64,000 nucleotides of DNA from Periplaneta americana (lineage: Eukaryota; Arthropoda; Insecta; Blattodea; Blattidae): positions 185,767,543 to 185,831,542 of the forward strand of contig NC_091119.1 in the NCBI RefSeq assembly GCF_040183065.1, given 5' to 3'. Each line of letters starts with the position of its first letter. The stretch's first letter is position 1. A program made the translations under genes and the position numbers. Shown piece by piece: positions 1-12,558 of this stretch. The notes below the pieces were generated by a model. It was not told the origin of the DNA. It made no database searches and saw only the letters and a list, made by a program, of their open reading frames with translations.

Positions 1-445
1 TATTTGAGATATTTTATTGATCCTTTGAATGCATGTATAATTCTGCCATGTGAACAACATGCTGTTGGATCTTTAATGTAGAATTTATAGTTTATTTAAA
101 AAAAAATAATATTGATCACTTTATTTTTTAATTTTGGTATGAAAACGATTCTACTTGTCAGTAAACTATTTGTTTATATTAAGCCTATAGCATGTCATTT
201 TAATGAGTAACTTAAAATAATGTTGTCTTCTTAGGTTTGTATATTTCTCAATTTTCTCATAAATAATTATGACAAATTATTTGTGCGAAAATATTCTTAA
301 CCTCCAGGGTTCAATAGCCTATTTTTCTAACTTAAATATGTAAATGGTATTTTAAAATCAGTTCCGAGTATTATTGTAATATTCCTCTTAAGTTACACAT
401 GAATATACGGAATTATTTTGTATTAACTGTTTTTTAACCTCTTAG

Positions 446-1799
446 GGCCTTGCACAGCCTGGAATGTAAGTGTTCATCAGTATGAAGAAAACAGAATTGA
501 TGGAGTGGGCCAGCTTCTCCACACATTTTGTCCACGTGACCGCAGTAAAGAATATTCTCTGCCTTGGAAAATGAATACTGTTCTTCTTAGGTAAGGAATA
601 GATAGAATTGGGGACTATGCTAGTGTGAAGGCATGTTACCATTAAATCGTGCTCACCTTTCTGATCTACCTATCTCCATACAAGTAATAAAAGTGCAGCT
701 GAACCTTGTTTCAAATATTTCCAACCCAATTTACTCATTCTTTTAGTTAGTTACATAATATGTAGGTCACAGCTTCTTCTCAACAATATTACTTCAAAAC
801 TTCTCTAAAGGGGAGAGGATGGTATTTTTAAAAACTTTTTTCCTATTTGTTGTAAAATATTAATTTTTTGTATATAGAGAGCTCATACCTGTGGCAACTC
901 AACCAAATAAAATATTTTGAAAAAAAAAAAAAAAAATTATTTGGGGGCCCAAATTTGAAAAAAAAAAATATACCCAATGCAGGATTGTACTAAAACTGAT
1001 ATATCTAAACCGTTTTTAAAGACAGATTCAAACAGTTTTTGCAATGTATTTGCAAAAGCATGTTCTACAAACTGACTGTACCAGAATTTTGATATTAGTC
1101 CCTACGTTTGTAAAATAAACAATTAAAATTTAATAACAATTTTCTGATTTCCTTTCTTGCAAACAAACGAACGTATTTTTTAAATGAAATCAGTTAACAA
1201 AATTCTGTTACAGAGAAAAGTTTCCTAATAGTCTAAACAATGTGTGTTCTAAATTTCATGCATGTATCTTTAATAGTTCAGAAATTATATCCATTTTTGT
1301 CTGGCAATGTAGCAAAAAAATGAAGTTACTGGAAACCGATAAAAGCTGGCATGTGATTTAAAAATCCATAGCGCAGGAAGTTTAAAAATGACGTCTCAAC
1401 ATCCGATAAGGGCACAAATACCCACAAAATGTTATACAATGCATGCCACACATATCAAAGGGTATTTTAAAGAAAAAAAAATTTTTTGAAAATTTAATTT
1501 ACTGGAAACAACGTTTCATAAACATACTCGCGTCTTAATTACTACCATTATAGACTCGTTGCGTAATGTACTATTTTGAAACTGATGTAATAACTTGATT
1601 ATTTTTTCCCAGATTACAAGCCATGACTAGAAAACTACCAGAATACGCAATTCGATGGAACTCCCAAATAGTGCGGGCCAACACCAGAGTGTCAGGTCCG
1701 ACTTCGACACCAGGACACAACACAGGTACAAGCAGCAGGGTGACGTGGACATGCTTATGCGTCATAATGCAGACGTGGTTCACAGTGCTGGCGAAATAG
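446..1799 (+). CDS. 3' end of an unidentified host gene (two last coding exons)
   Basis: Two exons can be read on the plus strand. The first, 446-590, has an acceptor after cttag and a GTAAGG donor, and encodes 47 codons beginning PCTAWNVSVHQYEEN and ending SLPWKMNTVLL. It leaves two bases, AG. The second starts at 1613 after a pyrimidine-rich tract ending cccag, completes an Arg codon, and runs 61 codons (LQAMTRKLPEYAIRWNSQIV at its start, QTWFTVLAK at its end) to TAG at 1797-1799. The phase match, good splice sites and a poly(A) signal 134 bp after the stop support a real gene. I do not recognise the family. The C-terminal 20 residues are hydrophobic with two Cys, but I cannot claim a membrane segment. 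Earlier exons lie outside the window. An alternative end, splicing from the weak GTACAAG at 1727 to 1974, would give an earlier stop and cannot be excluded. Confidence 0.6.
591..1612 (+). other. Last intron of the left-edge gene
   Basis: An AT-rich intron from GTAAGG to CCCAG. At 1500-1570 it contains a short stretch also present at about 45346-45405 (both read cataaacatactcgcgtctt), so part of it is dispersed repeat. I see no coding signal in the rest. Confidence 0.45.
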
Positions 1800-1932
1800 G
1801 AGGAGGCAGGAAGCCACCGCTCAATCAGAACTCTCGCTGCACAAGTGTAGTGAATTTGTTTAGCATGAGTGAAGTGAAAGTTTTTTTGTGCGAATGTGTT
1901 GTGTTCGAGTGACCGATGAAAACAGACACACA

Positions 1933-1938
1933 AATAAA
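1933..1938 (+). terminator. Poly(A) signal AATAAA of the left-edge gene
   Basis: AATAAA lies 134 bp after the TAG of the last exon and fits the 3' end of the plus-strand gene. Confidence 0.5.
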
Positions 1939-2532
1939 AAAGTGACACTGTAAATATCTTATTGTTTACACTCCAGTTTCCTTCTGAATATGGAACTGAT
2001 CAGAAGGAAATGGCGGTGGTTGTTCATATTTTAGTAACACTGACAGTGACAGTCTTGTCCAGGATTTTTCACTGTTACTACATCTCAAAAAGGAACATAG
2101 TGAGGCTTCCATCTAAAATAAAGAAAAAGATCTGTTGTGTTGGACCGTTCTCTTGCAGTCATATCTTAGTGTCAAACCGTTGTGTAGAGGAGGTGCGAGT
2201 AACAATAATTTTGTAAACAAGACTTCTGTTGACACATTCCTGTTGTAATCATTTACCTCACAACTTCCCTAATAATATTACCGGATTTTATATGCTCTAT
2301 TCAGACCTTGCAAGAAAGGTCTTCTGTTGGAAAGATGAGATAATTTTTATTTAATAATTCTTTTAAAAGACAGCAGCCATTTACAGTTAATGAAATTATG
2401 GAATAACAATAATGCAAGGAAAGTGGAAGGAGATATCAGAAGGAAATCCATGTCTTCTCAAACCATTTTGTAGGATATTAGAGTTAACTTACCTTATTTC
2501 CAACAGTGAATAATTTCAACATCTCTGACATA

Positions 2533-3133
2533 CTGGGTGTTCATTTCAAAGTGTGTCATGACGTCACTGTTGTGATTCAGCGATTTGAAGCGAGTTTCAG
2601 CTTTTATGTCAGAGAAGTTGCCTATTATTCAAGGCGTTCAATCTGAACTTGAGCACGTGCACGGTATAACTTGAACATCGTGGCAACAGATGGCGGTCTG
2701 TATGGTCTGTATGCTATCGTAACCTTTCGAACTCTATTTTGCGTGGGCAAATCGTACGCAGGGTATTTTTTATCATTGGTAATGGCAACATTCCACAACA
2801 CAAATCAAATGCTCCGTGTCCATGTTGATTGTCGAAGTTAATGACAACAAATACGTAAGTAATCGTCTTAACCCTCTCCCCATGTCCCGACAGTAAGAAA
2901 AAAACTCACCTCAGTACGTGTTTCCAAAGAGTTCACATTCCTGCCACTACCGGCGTTACCGTACGTATCGGTAAGTACTCTTCAGAATGAACGCCGTACT
3001 TGCCAGGCAACTTCTCTGGCACATAGGTAATACGCCTCTGCGGAAGTGTAGGAAGATTGAATTCTCTAGGCTCATCGACTAGCCACATGACGGCATACAG
3101 CAAGCCATGACACACTTTGAACAGAACACGCAG
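2533..3133. mobile_element. Fold-back MITE with long inverted ends, TA target site
   Basis: The left end CTGGGTGTTCATTTCAAAGT and the right end, read inverted as CTGCGTGTTCTGTTCAAAGT, match and continue into GTGTCATG. Internal blocks are also inverted: agagaagttgcct near 2615 against aggcaacttctct near 3005. TA dinucleotides flank both ends. There is no ORF. Superfamily is unassigned; Tc1/mariner would fit the TA sites. Confidence 0.55.
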
Positions 3134-3139
3134 TATGGA

Positions 3140-3540
3140 AGATGGACCCACTGCTGTGAGATAATGGTCTGCATGTTTAAGTACGAAACTAGCAGATCCG
3201 GATTCAAATCCTGGTCGGGACAAATTGCGTAGTAAGAGGCTTTTTCCTCAGCCAATTCAGTGCAATTGCAAGGAAATTTTCGGCGTTGGACCCTCGCATT
3301 TATTTTGCTATCGTTAATTTCAACTTCATTTGTCATTCAATAGTTTCAGATCAACAGAGAACCTAGCACGATGTCTCATAGTGCCAATGACTTGCACATA
3401 AATGGCATTATTTTGAGAAGCTTCCAGACCTTCTAAGAGGGCTAGAGGGATGTTAAACGCGGACTTAGTCGGAATTTAGTGTTATGTAAGCAGAATAGCT
3501 CTCCTCCACGAAGGCGGAAAAATGGAGGAAAAAATGAAAT
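3140..3540 (+). mobile_element. tRNA-derived SINE-like element
   Basis: The stretch carries a B-box-like GGATTCAAATCCTGG at about 3199 with a weak A-box region about 45 bp before it, followed by a non-tRNA body. The antisense translation shows the DLNPDLL-type string commonly seen when SINEs of this sort are translated. The right boundary is approximate and no target-site duplication was found. Confidence 0.4.
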
Positions 3541-3597
3541 GGCGTGGGGCTGGTTTTTTTACTATAATAATTCATATTTCATGTAGGATATGAGGAT

Positions 3598-3640
3598 GAT
3601 AATAATAATAATAATAAATAATAATAATAATAATACTTAC
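3598..3640. repeat. (AAT)n microsatellite
   Basis: A run of AAT triplets directly beside the 3' tail of the next LINE copy. Confidence 0.8.
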
Positions 3641-4248
3641 TTACTTGCTTGCTTTTAAGGAACCCGGAGGTTCATTGCCGCCCTCACATAAGGCCGCCAT
3701 TGGTCCCTATTTTGGGCAAGATTAATCCATTCTCTATCATCATATCCCACCTCCCTCAAATTCATTTTAATATTATCTTCCCACCTACGTCTCGGCCTCC
3801 CTAAAGGTCTTTTTCCCTCCGGCCTCCCAACTAACACTCTATATGCATTTCTGGATTCGCCCATACGTGCTACATGCCCTGCCCATCTCAAACGTCTGAA
3901 TTTTATGTTCCTAATTATGTCAGGTGAAGAATACAATGTGTGCAGCTCTGTGTTGTGTAACTTTCTCCATTCTCCTGTAACTTCATCCCTCTTAGCCCCA
4001 AATATTTTCCTAAGAACCTTATTCTCAAACACCCTTAATCTCTGTTCCTCTCTCAAAGTGAGAGTCCAAGTTTCACAACCATACAGAACAACCAGTAATA
4101 TAACTGTTTTATAAATTCTAACTTTCAGATTTTTTGACAGCAAACTAGATGACAAAAGCTTCTCAACCGAATAATAACACGGATTTCCCATATTTATTCT
4201 GCGTTTAATTTCCTCCTGAGTGTCATTTATATTTGTTACTGTTGCTCC
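3639..4248 (-). mobile_element. LINE family A, 3' fragment (reverse transcriptase C-terminus)
   Basis: The minus strand reads the distal part of a non-LTR retrotransposon [23 protein letters not shown], then [37 protein letters not shown] and a C-terminus [16 protein letters not shown] at 3655. After the stop comes aaaagc and an (AAGT)n-type tail. Short tandem repeat tails are typical of RTE-clade LINEs, but the clade call is inference. At least eight more copies of this family occur in the window. This one is 5'-truncated and embedded in AAT/ATT microsatellite. Confidence 0.8.
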
Positions 4249-4354
4249 AAGGTAATTAGTATTATTATAATAATATTATTATTAATATTGTTATTATTAT
4301 TAATATTATTATTATATTATTTTTATTATTATTAGCCTATTATTATTATTAGCC

Positions 4355-4431
<77 letters not shown>
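4249..4431. repeat. (ATT)n microsatellite
   Basis: A long imperfect and then pure ATT tract with a few gcc interruptions. It abuts the 5' side of the LINE copy. Confidence 0.85.
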
Positions 4432-4432
<1 letters not shown>

Positions 4433-4944
4433 AAAAATACTATTGTAATAACAATATAAATCGTAGGACCTATTTGTAGGTTGGTAAGAGTTACACTAAT
4501 TTATCACTAATTACAAAGTCAAAGAACTAAGTAAAACTAACAATAAGAATGTATAGTTTATGATAGCACACATAACGTACTTCAAAGAAGAGAATTCATT
4601 ATCAATGAGAGAGAGCCACTATTCTGCGTCTGAATCATGAAATCAACATGGCCTTATGTAAACTGAAGTTGCACTATGATGCATTACATAACTGATATAA
4701 GCTATACAGTAGATATGCAATTTTTTCTTCATTGTTGTATATGCAATTTTAACACTTATTCACTGATTCACTTCATATCTTCTTTACTATGTTAATAATG
4801 AGGAAATTACCTGGTTGACCATTAGGCTTTGGACAATGAAGAATAACACTTCGAAACTAGACAGCCATGTAATTTTCCTATTATTAACACAGCAAAGAAG
4901 ATATAAAGTGAATCAGTATGCAGTTTTATTGTGTTAACTTATTT

Positions 4945-5800
4945 GTTTTACAAATGGTTTTTAATGAACCTGGAAGTTCATTACCACCCTCATATAAGCA
5001 CGCTATTCTAAACAAGATTAATCCATTCCCTACCATCATATTCCACCTCTCTCAAACCCATTTTTATGTTATCCTCCCATTTACATCTCGGCCTCCTCAA
5101 AGATCTTTTTCTTCTCAGGTCTTCCAACTAACACTCTATACGCATTTCTGGATTCACCCATACATGCTACATGCCCTGCCCATCTCAAACATCTGAACTT
5201 AATATTCCTAATTATGTTACAGTAGGTGAAGAATACAACGCGTACAGTTCTGCATTGTGTAACTTTCTCCATTCTCCTGTAACTTCATCCCTCTTAGCCC
5301 CAAATATGTTCCTAAGCACCTTATTCTCGGATACCCTTAATCTCTGTTCCTCTCTCAAAGTGAGAGTCAAAGTTTCACAATGATACAGAACAACGGGTAA
5401 AATAACTGTTTTATAATTCTAATTTTCAGTTTTTTTTAAAGCAAACTAGATGACAAAAGCTTCTCAACCGAATAATAACAGGCATTTCCCATATTTATTC
5501 TATGTTTAATTTCCTCTTGAGTGTCATTTATATTTGTTACTATTGCTCCAAAGTAGGGTATTCGAATTTTTCCACATTTTTCAAAGGATAAATTTCCAGT
5601 TTTTATATTTCGTAAGGATAAATATCCAATTTTTATATTTCCATTTCGTACTATGTTCTGGTTAAGAGACATAATCCTATAATTTGTTTTTATGGGATTT
5701 ACTTCCAATACATTATCCGCATAAAGAAGCAACTCATGTAACCTGTTCAATTCCAAACCCTCTCTGTGTTCGTGGACTCTATGGTCAAGCTCCACAAGAC
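4945..5800 (-). mobile_element. LINE family A fragment, degraded
   Basis: On the minus strand, fragments of the family A ORF appear in order: REGLELNRLHELLLYAD (catalytic YADD now YADN), [32 protein letters not shown], then the C-terminal [20 protein letters not shown] in another frame. The segment between YAD and LEVNP is deleted and several frameshifts are present. It lies downstream of the MFSD12-like gene. Confidence 0.75.
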
Positions 5801-6308
5801 CTTAGAATGCTATATATTTTGTATTCAGTCAGTCGTACCACAACTGAATAATAATCAGGAAAAATGTAATGGTAAGTACTCTGCTCTTATGAGTATAAAT
5901 TAGATTTATATTATTTTGATGTGTACCGTTAGTTTTTAAGAGGAAAATGGCATTTTCTGAGAATAAATTATGCAATTCAAAATTTTAAATGGTGAAATGA
6001 CATGATTCTTGAAAATTGATTTTGTCAAAGAAGGAGTTACTATATATTTTTTTTTTTTAGTCTTATGTACGGTAGAACAAACCATGGCTCCCTTTTTCAT
6101 ATTGATATTTATTCTGATGAGATTAATGATTTGAGGCATAAATCTGAATAAATTGGAAATAAATTAGTCCAAATTAACACGTATATATATATAATTCCTA
6201 AGTGATATATGTTAAAAGTTGTGTAATCAAGATGTGTAACATTGGAAATATCTAGTTTGTGTCTGTATTGAAAAATAAACACAGACTTCCTGATTTTTCG
6301 GACATTAT
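5801..6308. other. Intergenic AT-rich DNA, nothing recognised
   Basis: AT-rich with no ORF or clear repeat except a 35-bp stretch near 6204-6238 (ttaaaagttgtgtaatcaag) that is shared with 18192-18216 and, inverted, with about 31982-32007. Confidence 0.4.
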
Positions 6309-6314
6309 TTTATT
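6309..6314 (-). terminator. MFSD12: Poly(A) signal AATAAA of the MFSD12-like gene
   Basis: On the minus strand, AATAAA lies 50 bp after the TAA stop codon, the expected position for the transcript end. Confidence 0.6.
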
Positions 6315-6363
6315 AACTTCATAACAATGTAGAGTTTTAAAATAAAAAATATACCAACATCAA

Positions 6364-6601
6364 TTACAATGAACGTTTTATTCCATTTGGAAGGTTACAG
6401 AATAACTGCGCATCACTTTGGACTGTGTCTGAAGTGCTGAAACTTCTTCCTAAAATATCACTGCCAGCTCTTCTTCTGTTTCCTATGTTGACAAATGACA
6501 GTGAAAGTAGAACAATAAGTCCTAGTACTGCTGAACTTCCACATACATAAACTAGAATATCGCGATAGTAATGTGGACACAAACCGCTGGTGGCACACTT
6601 C
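6364..6601 (-). CDS. MFSD12: MFSD12-like coding exon 8 and stop
   Basis: Acceptor gttatgttgcag; AT from exon 7 plus G makes Met, then [14 protein letters not shown], the last membrane helix [20 protein letters not shown] and a polar tail ending NGIKRSL with TAA at 6364-6366. Confidence 0.92.
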
Positions 6602-9600
6602 CTGCAACATAACACCAAATTCATAAACTGTTTATGAAATAGCCTATAGGTAAATACAAATTTTGACAAAATGAACAGTACAATTGTTAAATAAACATAC
6701 ATTATAACTTTCCTGTGTTTACATCAAAACTGTAACGATATATTAATGAATGATTAGTTTCGAATTGTTTCTGCCATCTTCAGATTTATAGCGATGTCTT
6801 GCGCTTGCTTCCGGTTTTTTCTTGTTGGTGTCTTGGTGAGGTGTGTTTGTGACTAGTAGTATTGCATCGAGAAAAGTATGTGTTCTGAAATTTAGTTGAG
6901 CGTTGAGGATGAGGCACATAAATACACATGCACAACACATCCTCAACACTCAACTAAATTTCAGAACGCACATCCTTTCCGACACATCACAACCAATTAT
7001 AAACATACCCCCCACAAAGACAACAGCAATAAGAAACCGGAAAGAAGCGTAAGACTTCACTAGAAATCTGAAGATGAAAAATATAAACAGAAACTAGTAA
7101 TTAATTACCGTAAACTGGGGATACTTGAACCACCTCAGAAAGTTTCATTAACTCCTACAAAAAACGTATACCTTGAGAAACTTTCATTGCTCTCCTATAT
7201 GTTGAATCTTGCGACATACAAACCACAGGCAAGCAGCTTTATTGCATTTTCACTATTGTTATGTATTTATTTATTGTTTTATTAGTGGCTCAAGTTACCC
7301 AGGAAATGGGTATACTTGAGCTACCCATTTAAAAATGCTATGTGGTGCAAGTTAAACTTGATATGAGGTTACTTGAGTTAATAGAACATTAAATGATAAC
7401 ATCTATATATATAATTTGAACTGGTAATGGAAATTACGGGAAAACGGCTGAACAGATTTTAATAAATGGCCCCTCATTTTGAAGCTTGGAACCCAAAGTT
7501 TTTCGGAAAAGTAGTAGTTTTCAGTGAAATGTCAATTTTCCTACACAATTTTCCTACTTTCCAAAAATCCATCTGTTGTCAGTTTTGAGAACTAATTTTA
7601 TCGAATCACGGCCGACTTGATTGACTTTCAGAACAAAACACACACTACAATAAACAATAGGCTATTACACGAAGGCCATGACCTGCAGGATTGCCGACAT
7701 ATTTAGAGCTCAATTCAATTTGTTATTAAAAACTGATTCTGCAGTGTATAATAATTTTCTGAGTACAACTGTGTATTGGATATTCAAATCTACGAAACTT
7801 GAGGTGGTTTGATGACATTATTATCATTAGAAATTAAATATTATTATAGTTAATATCATGCTTCATCTATTTTTCATTAATTGTACATAATATTGATGCT
7901 ATATTGATGACATGAAAGTGAAACGTTTTAAGGTTATGTAAGTAAATGTAGAGAATATCTTAATTTAGATCTTAATTTCTATAATTTACTGAGTGGCTGC
8001 TATATATAACTACAAAACTTAAGATAATAATATTGTTATTAAAAATCAAATATTTTTATACTTATTAGCCCAGTGGGGTTGGGTCTTTTTCATATACTTA
8101 ATGGCAGTGTAGTGTAGATATTGATATGTGTCATTGTCTTCAGTATTGGCTCGAGAGAGCGCAAAAATTACAGTTCCTAAGGAAAGATCAAAAGGTATTA
8201 CTTACTGATAAAATAAGAGGCCTAGAAAATTTTGTAGTCTCCAGATCATTTCAGCAAGATCTCTTAATAGGATAAAATGATTTTACGCTTTACATTTCAA
8301 GTTCTACATGCAGCAGCTATATGAAAATGCTATTGTTCGAAAGCTTAGCAAACCTGACATTTTTTTAACTTTTTTTTACAATCCACAATGACCTGAAATA
8401 GCTACTGCTATCGTCCTGACATTGATACTTGCGTTTTCGCGTTGAAACTCAAAAACTGAAGTTGGATAGGTTCAAGCGAAAGTATTTGGCTTAAAAAAAT
8501 CCATTGAGAGGGAGTATGTTTCATTATTATGGAAGCAAATAACTATTAAAAAGACAAGTATTCTTCATTGAAAATAAATCAGAAAAATTTTATTTGAACG
8601 TCTAACGAACTTAGTTTGCAGCAGCATTTGCTGCACAAGCCACTAGTTTTATAGATTTGGGTACAGTATATATGTAGTTTATTATCTTTAGCTATATTCT
8701 ATAATTCACTGAGATAATATGCACACATAATTTTCTTTTCTTTAATCCCAAAATTTGAATTAAAAAATTACAAAAATCACAGAAACGAAAACATCTAAAC
8801 ATCTGATTTAGCTCAAATATCCCCGATGTCTCAAGTAACCCCACCTTACTCGGTATTGTAAAATAACAAAATTGTTTCAATATTAACACAGGAAATTTAA
8901 AATAGTTGTTTATTTAACAAATTGTTAGTGGTACAAGTCTGTTACTTGCATTAATGTCATTTTAAATATATTGTAGCCTACTTTCTCTTAAGGACTAATT
9001 ATAGAGTGGGCCACAAGTCACGATTGGATATATTATATATTAGTTTATAAAATAATAAAATGCCACTTTCAGGTCAGTAAGTCTAAATGTAGGCCTACCA
9101 GTTTTAAAGTACATAATGTTATAGAGCTGCTTTATTAAAGCGATGAAAAAAGTTTTATCTGATTTCTTCATATGTTTCACCAAATCGTTGTTTTCCATGA
9201 AACCACACACTAACGATGAGATGTTCCTCAATCGTATATATGCTTGTATCCACCATTGCTTACAACACATAGACAACACGTTTCTCAAACATTTTTAAAA
9301 ATATATTAATATGTATTGTATTGTATATATTGTATTGTTGGCGTTTAATTGACTGAGGGGCGTGCACTTCAATTTAAAGTTCTAAATTTATGTTCTCTGA
9401 ATGAAAATATCATAAAGAAATTTAGTAATAAAGATTCGTATTTGTTCTGCAATGTTGTTTCTCCACACCTGATATTACATCCATTTACTGAGCACCATGA
9501 TACCAAATGACAGAAATGTTAAGAGTGGGCATTCAGTAAGAAGTAGGTCTACTGTCCTTCCCCCCCGTTGTGTATGGAAATTGTAATGGTAACAAAGTTT

Positions 9601-11035
9601 CTTTGAAATTGGTAATGATAGTTTCTCAGTGGTGAAATGAAATCAGTGAACTGGTATACCATTTTACAAGTAAAATAAATTATCATAAAGCAAGAGAAGC
9701 AGTAAATCTTGAGATTATTTGGTATGAATATCTGTGTGCTCAACAAGAACATTTCATTTCATTTATTGCAATTCATAATCCTTACATCAGCATTGCAGCT
9801 TTGAAATGTGAAACAAGTAGCAAAATACGATGAAAGAGTATTGGAACGGAGAAAAATTATCTCCGGCGCCGGGATTTGAACCTGGGTATTCAGCTCTACG
9901 TGCTGATGCTTTATCCACTAAGCCACACCGGATACCCACCCCGGTGTCGGACAGAATCATCTCAGATTAAGTTCCAACTCTTGGGTTCCCTCTAGTGGCT
10001 GCCCTCTGCACTACGTCATAGATGTCTATGAACGAGGACTGAAGTCCACACATGTGCTGAGGTGCACTCGTTATGAGTGACTAGTTGGCCGGGATCCGAC
10101 GGAATAAGCGCCATCTTAAATCACGAAGTGATTTACGCATATTATATATATTATTTTAATGTACCGAAGTACATATGATATTTCCATGCAGATAATCTGC
10201 GTCATCATACGATCAAAGAGTATTGGAACAGAGAAAAATTCTCTCCGGCACCGGGATTTGAACCTGGGTATTCAGCTCTACGTGCTGATGCTTTATCCAC
10301 TAAGCCACACCGGATACCCACCCCGGTGTCGGACAGAATCGTCTCAGATTAAGTTCCAACTCTTGGGTTCCCTCTAGTGGCTGCCCTCTGCACTACGTCA
10401 TAGATGTCTATGAACGAGGACTGAAGTCCACACATGTGCTGAGGTGCACTCGTTATGAGTGACTAGTTGGCCGGGATCCGACGGAATAAGCGCCATCTTA
10501 AATCACGAAGTGATTTACGCATATTATATATATTATTTTAATGTACCGAAGTACGTATGATATTTCCATGCAGATAATCTGCGTCATCATACGATCAAAA
10601 AGTATTGGAACGGAGAAAAATTCTCTCCGGCGCCGGGATTTGAACCCGGGTATTCAGCTCTACGTGCTGATGCTTTATCCACTAAGCCACACCGGATACC
10701 CACCCCAGCGTCGGACAGAATCGTCTCATAACGAGTGCACCTCAGCACATGTGTGGACTTCAGTCCTCGTTCATAGACATCTATGATGTAGTGCAGAGGG
10801 CGGCCACTAGAGGGAACCCAAGAGTTGGAACTTAATCTGAGACGATTCTGTCCGACGCTGGGGTGGGTATCTGGTATGGCTTAGTGGATAAAGCATCAGC
10901 ACATACAGCTGAATACCCGGGTTCAAATCCCGGCACCGGAGAGAATTTTTCTCCGTTCCAATACTCTTTCATCGTATGATGACGCAGAATATCTGCATGG
11001 AAATATCATATGTACTTCGGCACATTAAAATTATA

Positions 11036-11073
<38 letters not shown>

Positions 11074-12493
11074 TAGCAAAATTATACAAAAGAAATGCTG
11101 TGTCAGGGACAAACTGGCACGTAGAATACATCATTCAGTTTTGGGAATAAAACTACAGTAATGTTGGTTTGAATATTTCATTTTTGCTTCAGCTTACAAA
11201 TGGAGAGTATGGGTCTATCACAGCCTAATATATACAGTCACGAAGCTCAATACGTAGTAAATATGCATCCATAGATAGTTGCTAGACCTGCACAGTCTAT
11301 TGTTCCTAGTACCCTCATAAACTCAAGCTTCGTAACTGTATATACTAGACTGTGGGTCTATGATAAGGAAAGTATTTAATGAAGCACATACAATATTATA
11401 TTTTCTCTTGATATGAGTGAAATTCCGAAATTAATCCCAGCCCTCAAAAAATTTTTCACTATGGTTCACTCAGAGTGTATCCTACGTGTCTGAATCACTC
11501 TCAAATTGCAGAATTCTTGATTAGAAATCAAATGAGTGGTCAGACTGAGTGAGGCCGCATGGCATGGCTAATTTTATATGCAACTTTGGCATGATCTTGC
11601 TTGTAGTAGAGGTAAGTGGCGTTATCCATGCCGGTCACACAATTTACACTGATTTATGGCGTAACTACTAATAAATTGGCATTCGGCTGTGGCTTATAGT
11701 GTCGTTATAGTAACCATTTGAAATTGTGCTATTTTTTGTTTCATCACGGATCCCGGAACAGATACCCATACTCAATATAAGGAAAGATGTAATTTACATA
11801 AGAAATAATACATAATTAGAAATACGTAGTAATTCAGTTAATTAAATTTGTAAGCATAAGCAATTCATTGAGTAGAATGTATGAAAATAAAGAAATTTTG
11901 TTAATTCTGTTATACATTTTTTCTCTTTGCCCTTCAAAGCTGTGAAATAATTAGGCGGTATATTGAAGACTATTTAATACATGAACAATGAATAGTTTTT
12001 TTTAACAGCCGGGACTAAGAAAGAGTAGATGGAGATCTGATTTGTGTCTCACATTAAAATTAAGAATATTCTGATTATGGCTAGTACTTAAAAGTACCTA
12101 TGGTATTTTTTACAGGATATCTTTTTTTGAAAGATATTATTTTATAGTAATATCTGCATTGCCCCAGTAGAGTAGAATTTAAAAATACTTGTTATAAGAG
12201 AATGTGAGTCTTCTATGGTGATGTTGAGGCATGTTAAGAAAGCTTGAAACAATAAGCAACCCTTAATAAAATGCTGAACAACTTTGAACACATAATGCAA
12301 GAAATTATAATATTTTGCTGATGATTTAGCTTATTAGAATCATTTTAGGTTCTCTTTTACAAATATGATTATATGTTGACAAATTTTCTAGAGCTATTTT
12401 TATTAAATTTGAAGTTCAGCTATAGTGAAAGTTTATGACAAGAAAAATGTACAATCTTGCAAGCAGGTATTATTATTATTATTATTATTATTA

Positions 12494-12558
<65 letters not shown>

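Larger units (their letters stand above)
9827..11070 (+). mobile_element. Tandem and inverted tRNA-like SINE complex, locus 1
   Basis: Starts of three units lie at 9828, 10210 and 10592, exactly 382 bp apart, all with the tRNA-like head on the minus strand. At about 10727 the sequence switches orientation and a forward copy runs to a TACATTAAAAT-like end with a (TA)n tail at 11070. The whole block is flanked by a perfect 12-bp duplication, aagtagcaaaat (9815-9826 and 11071-11082), so it appears to have inserted as one unit. Short microhomology (CTCA) at the switch suggests template jumping during reverse transcription. Confidence 0.75.

Noticed and set aside
1571..1948. 125-residue minus-strand ORF
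   Set aside because: Antisense shadow of the last exon of the plus-strand gene, with no family resemblance.
1962..2216. 84-residue plus-strand ORF after the left gene
   Set aside because: No recognisable similarity and it lies beyond the poly(A) signal; possible alternative 3' exon only weakly supported.
9862..9932. Functional tRNA gene (anticodon-position GTA)
   Set aside because: C replaces the invariant U at position 33, the copy is repeated in SINE units, and no terminator T run follows.
9828..10980. CRISPR-like direct repeats at 382-bp spacing
   Set aside because: The entire unit repeats, with no unique spacers, and it has tRNA-like boxes and a TSD. It is a SINE complex in a eukaryotic genome.
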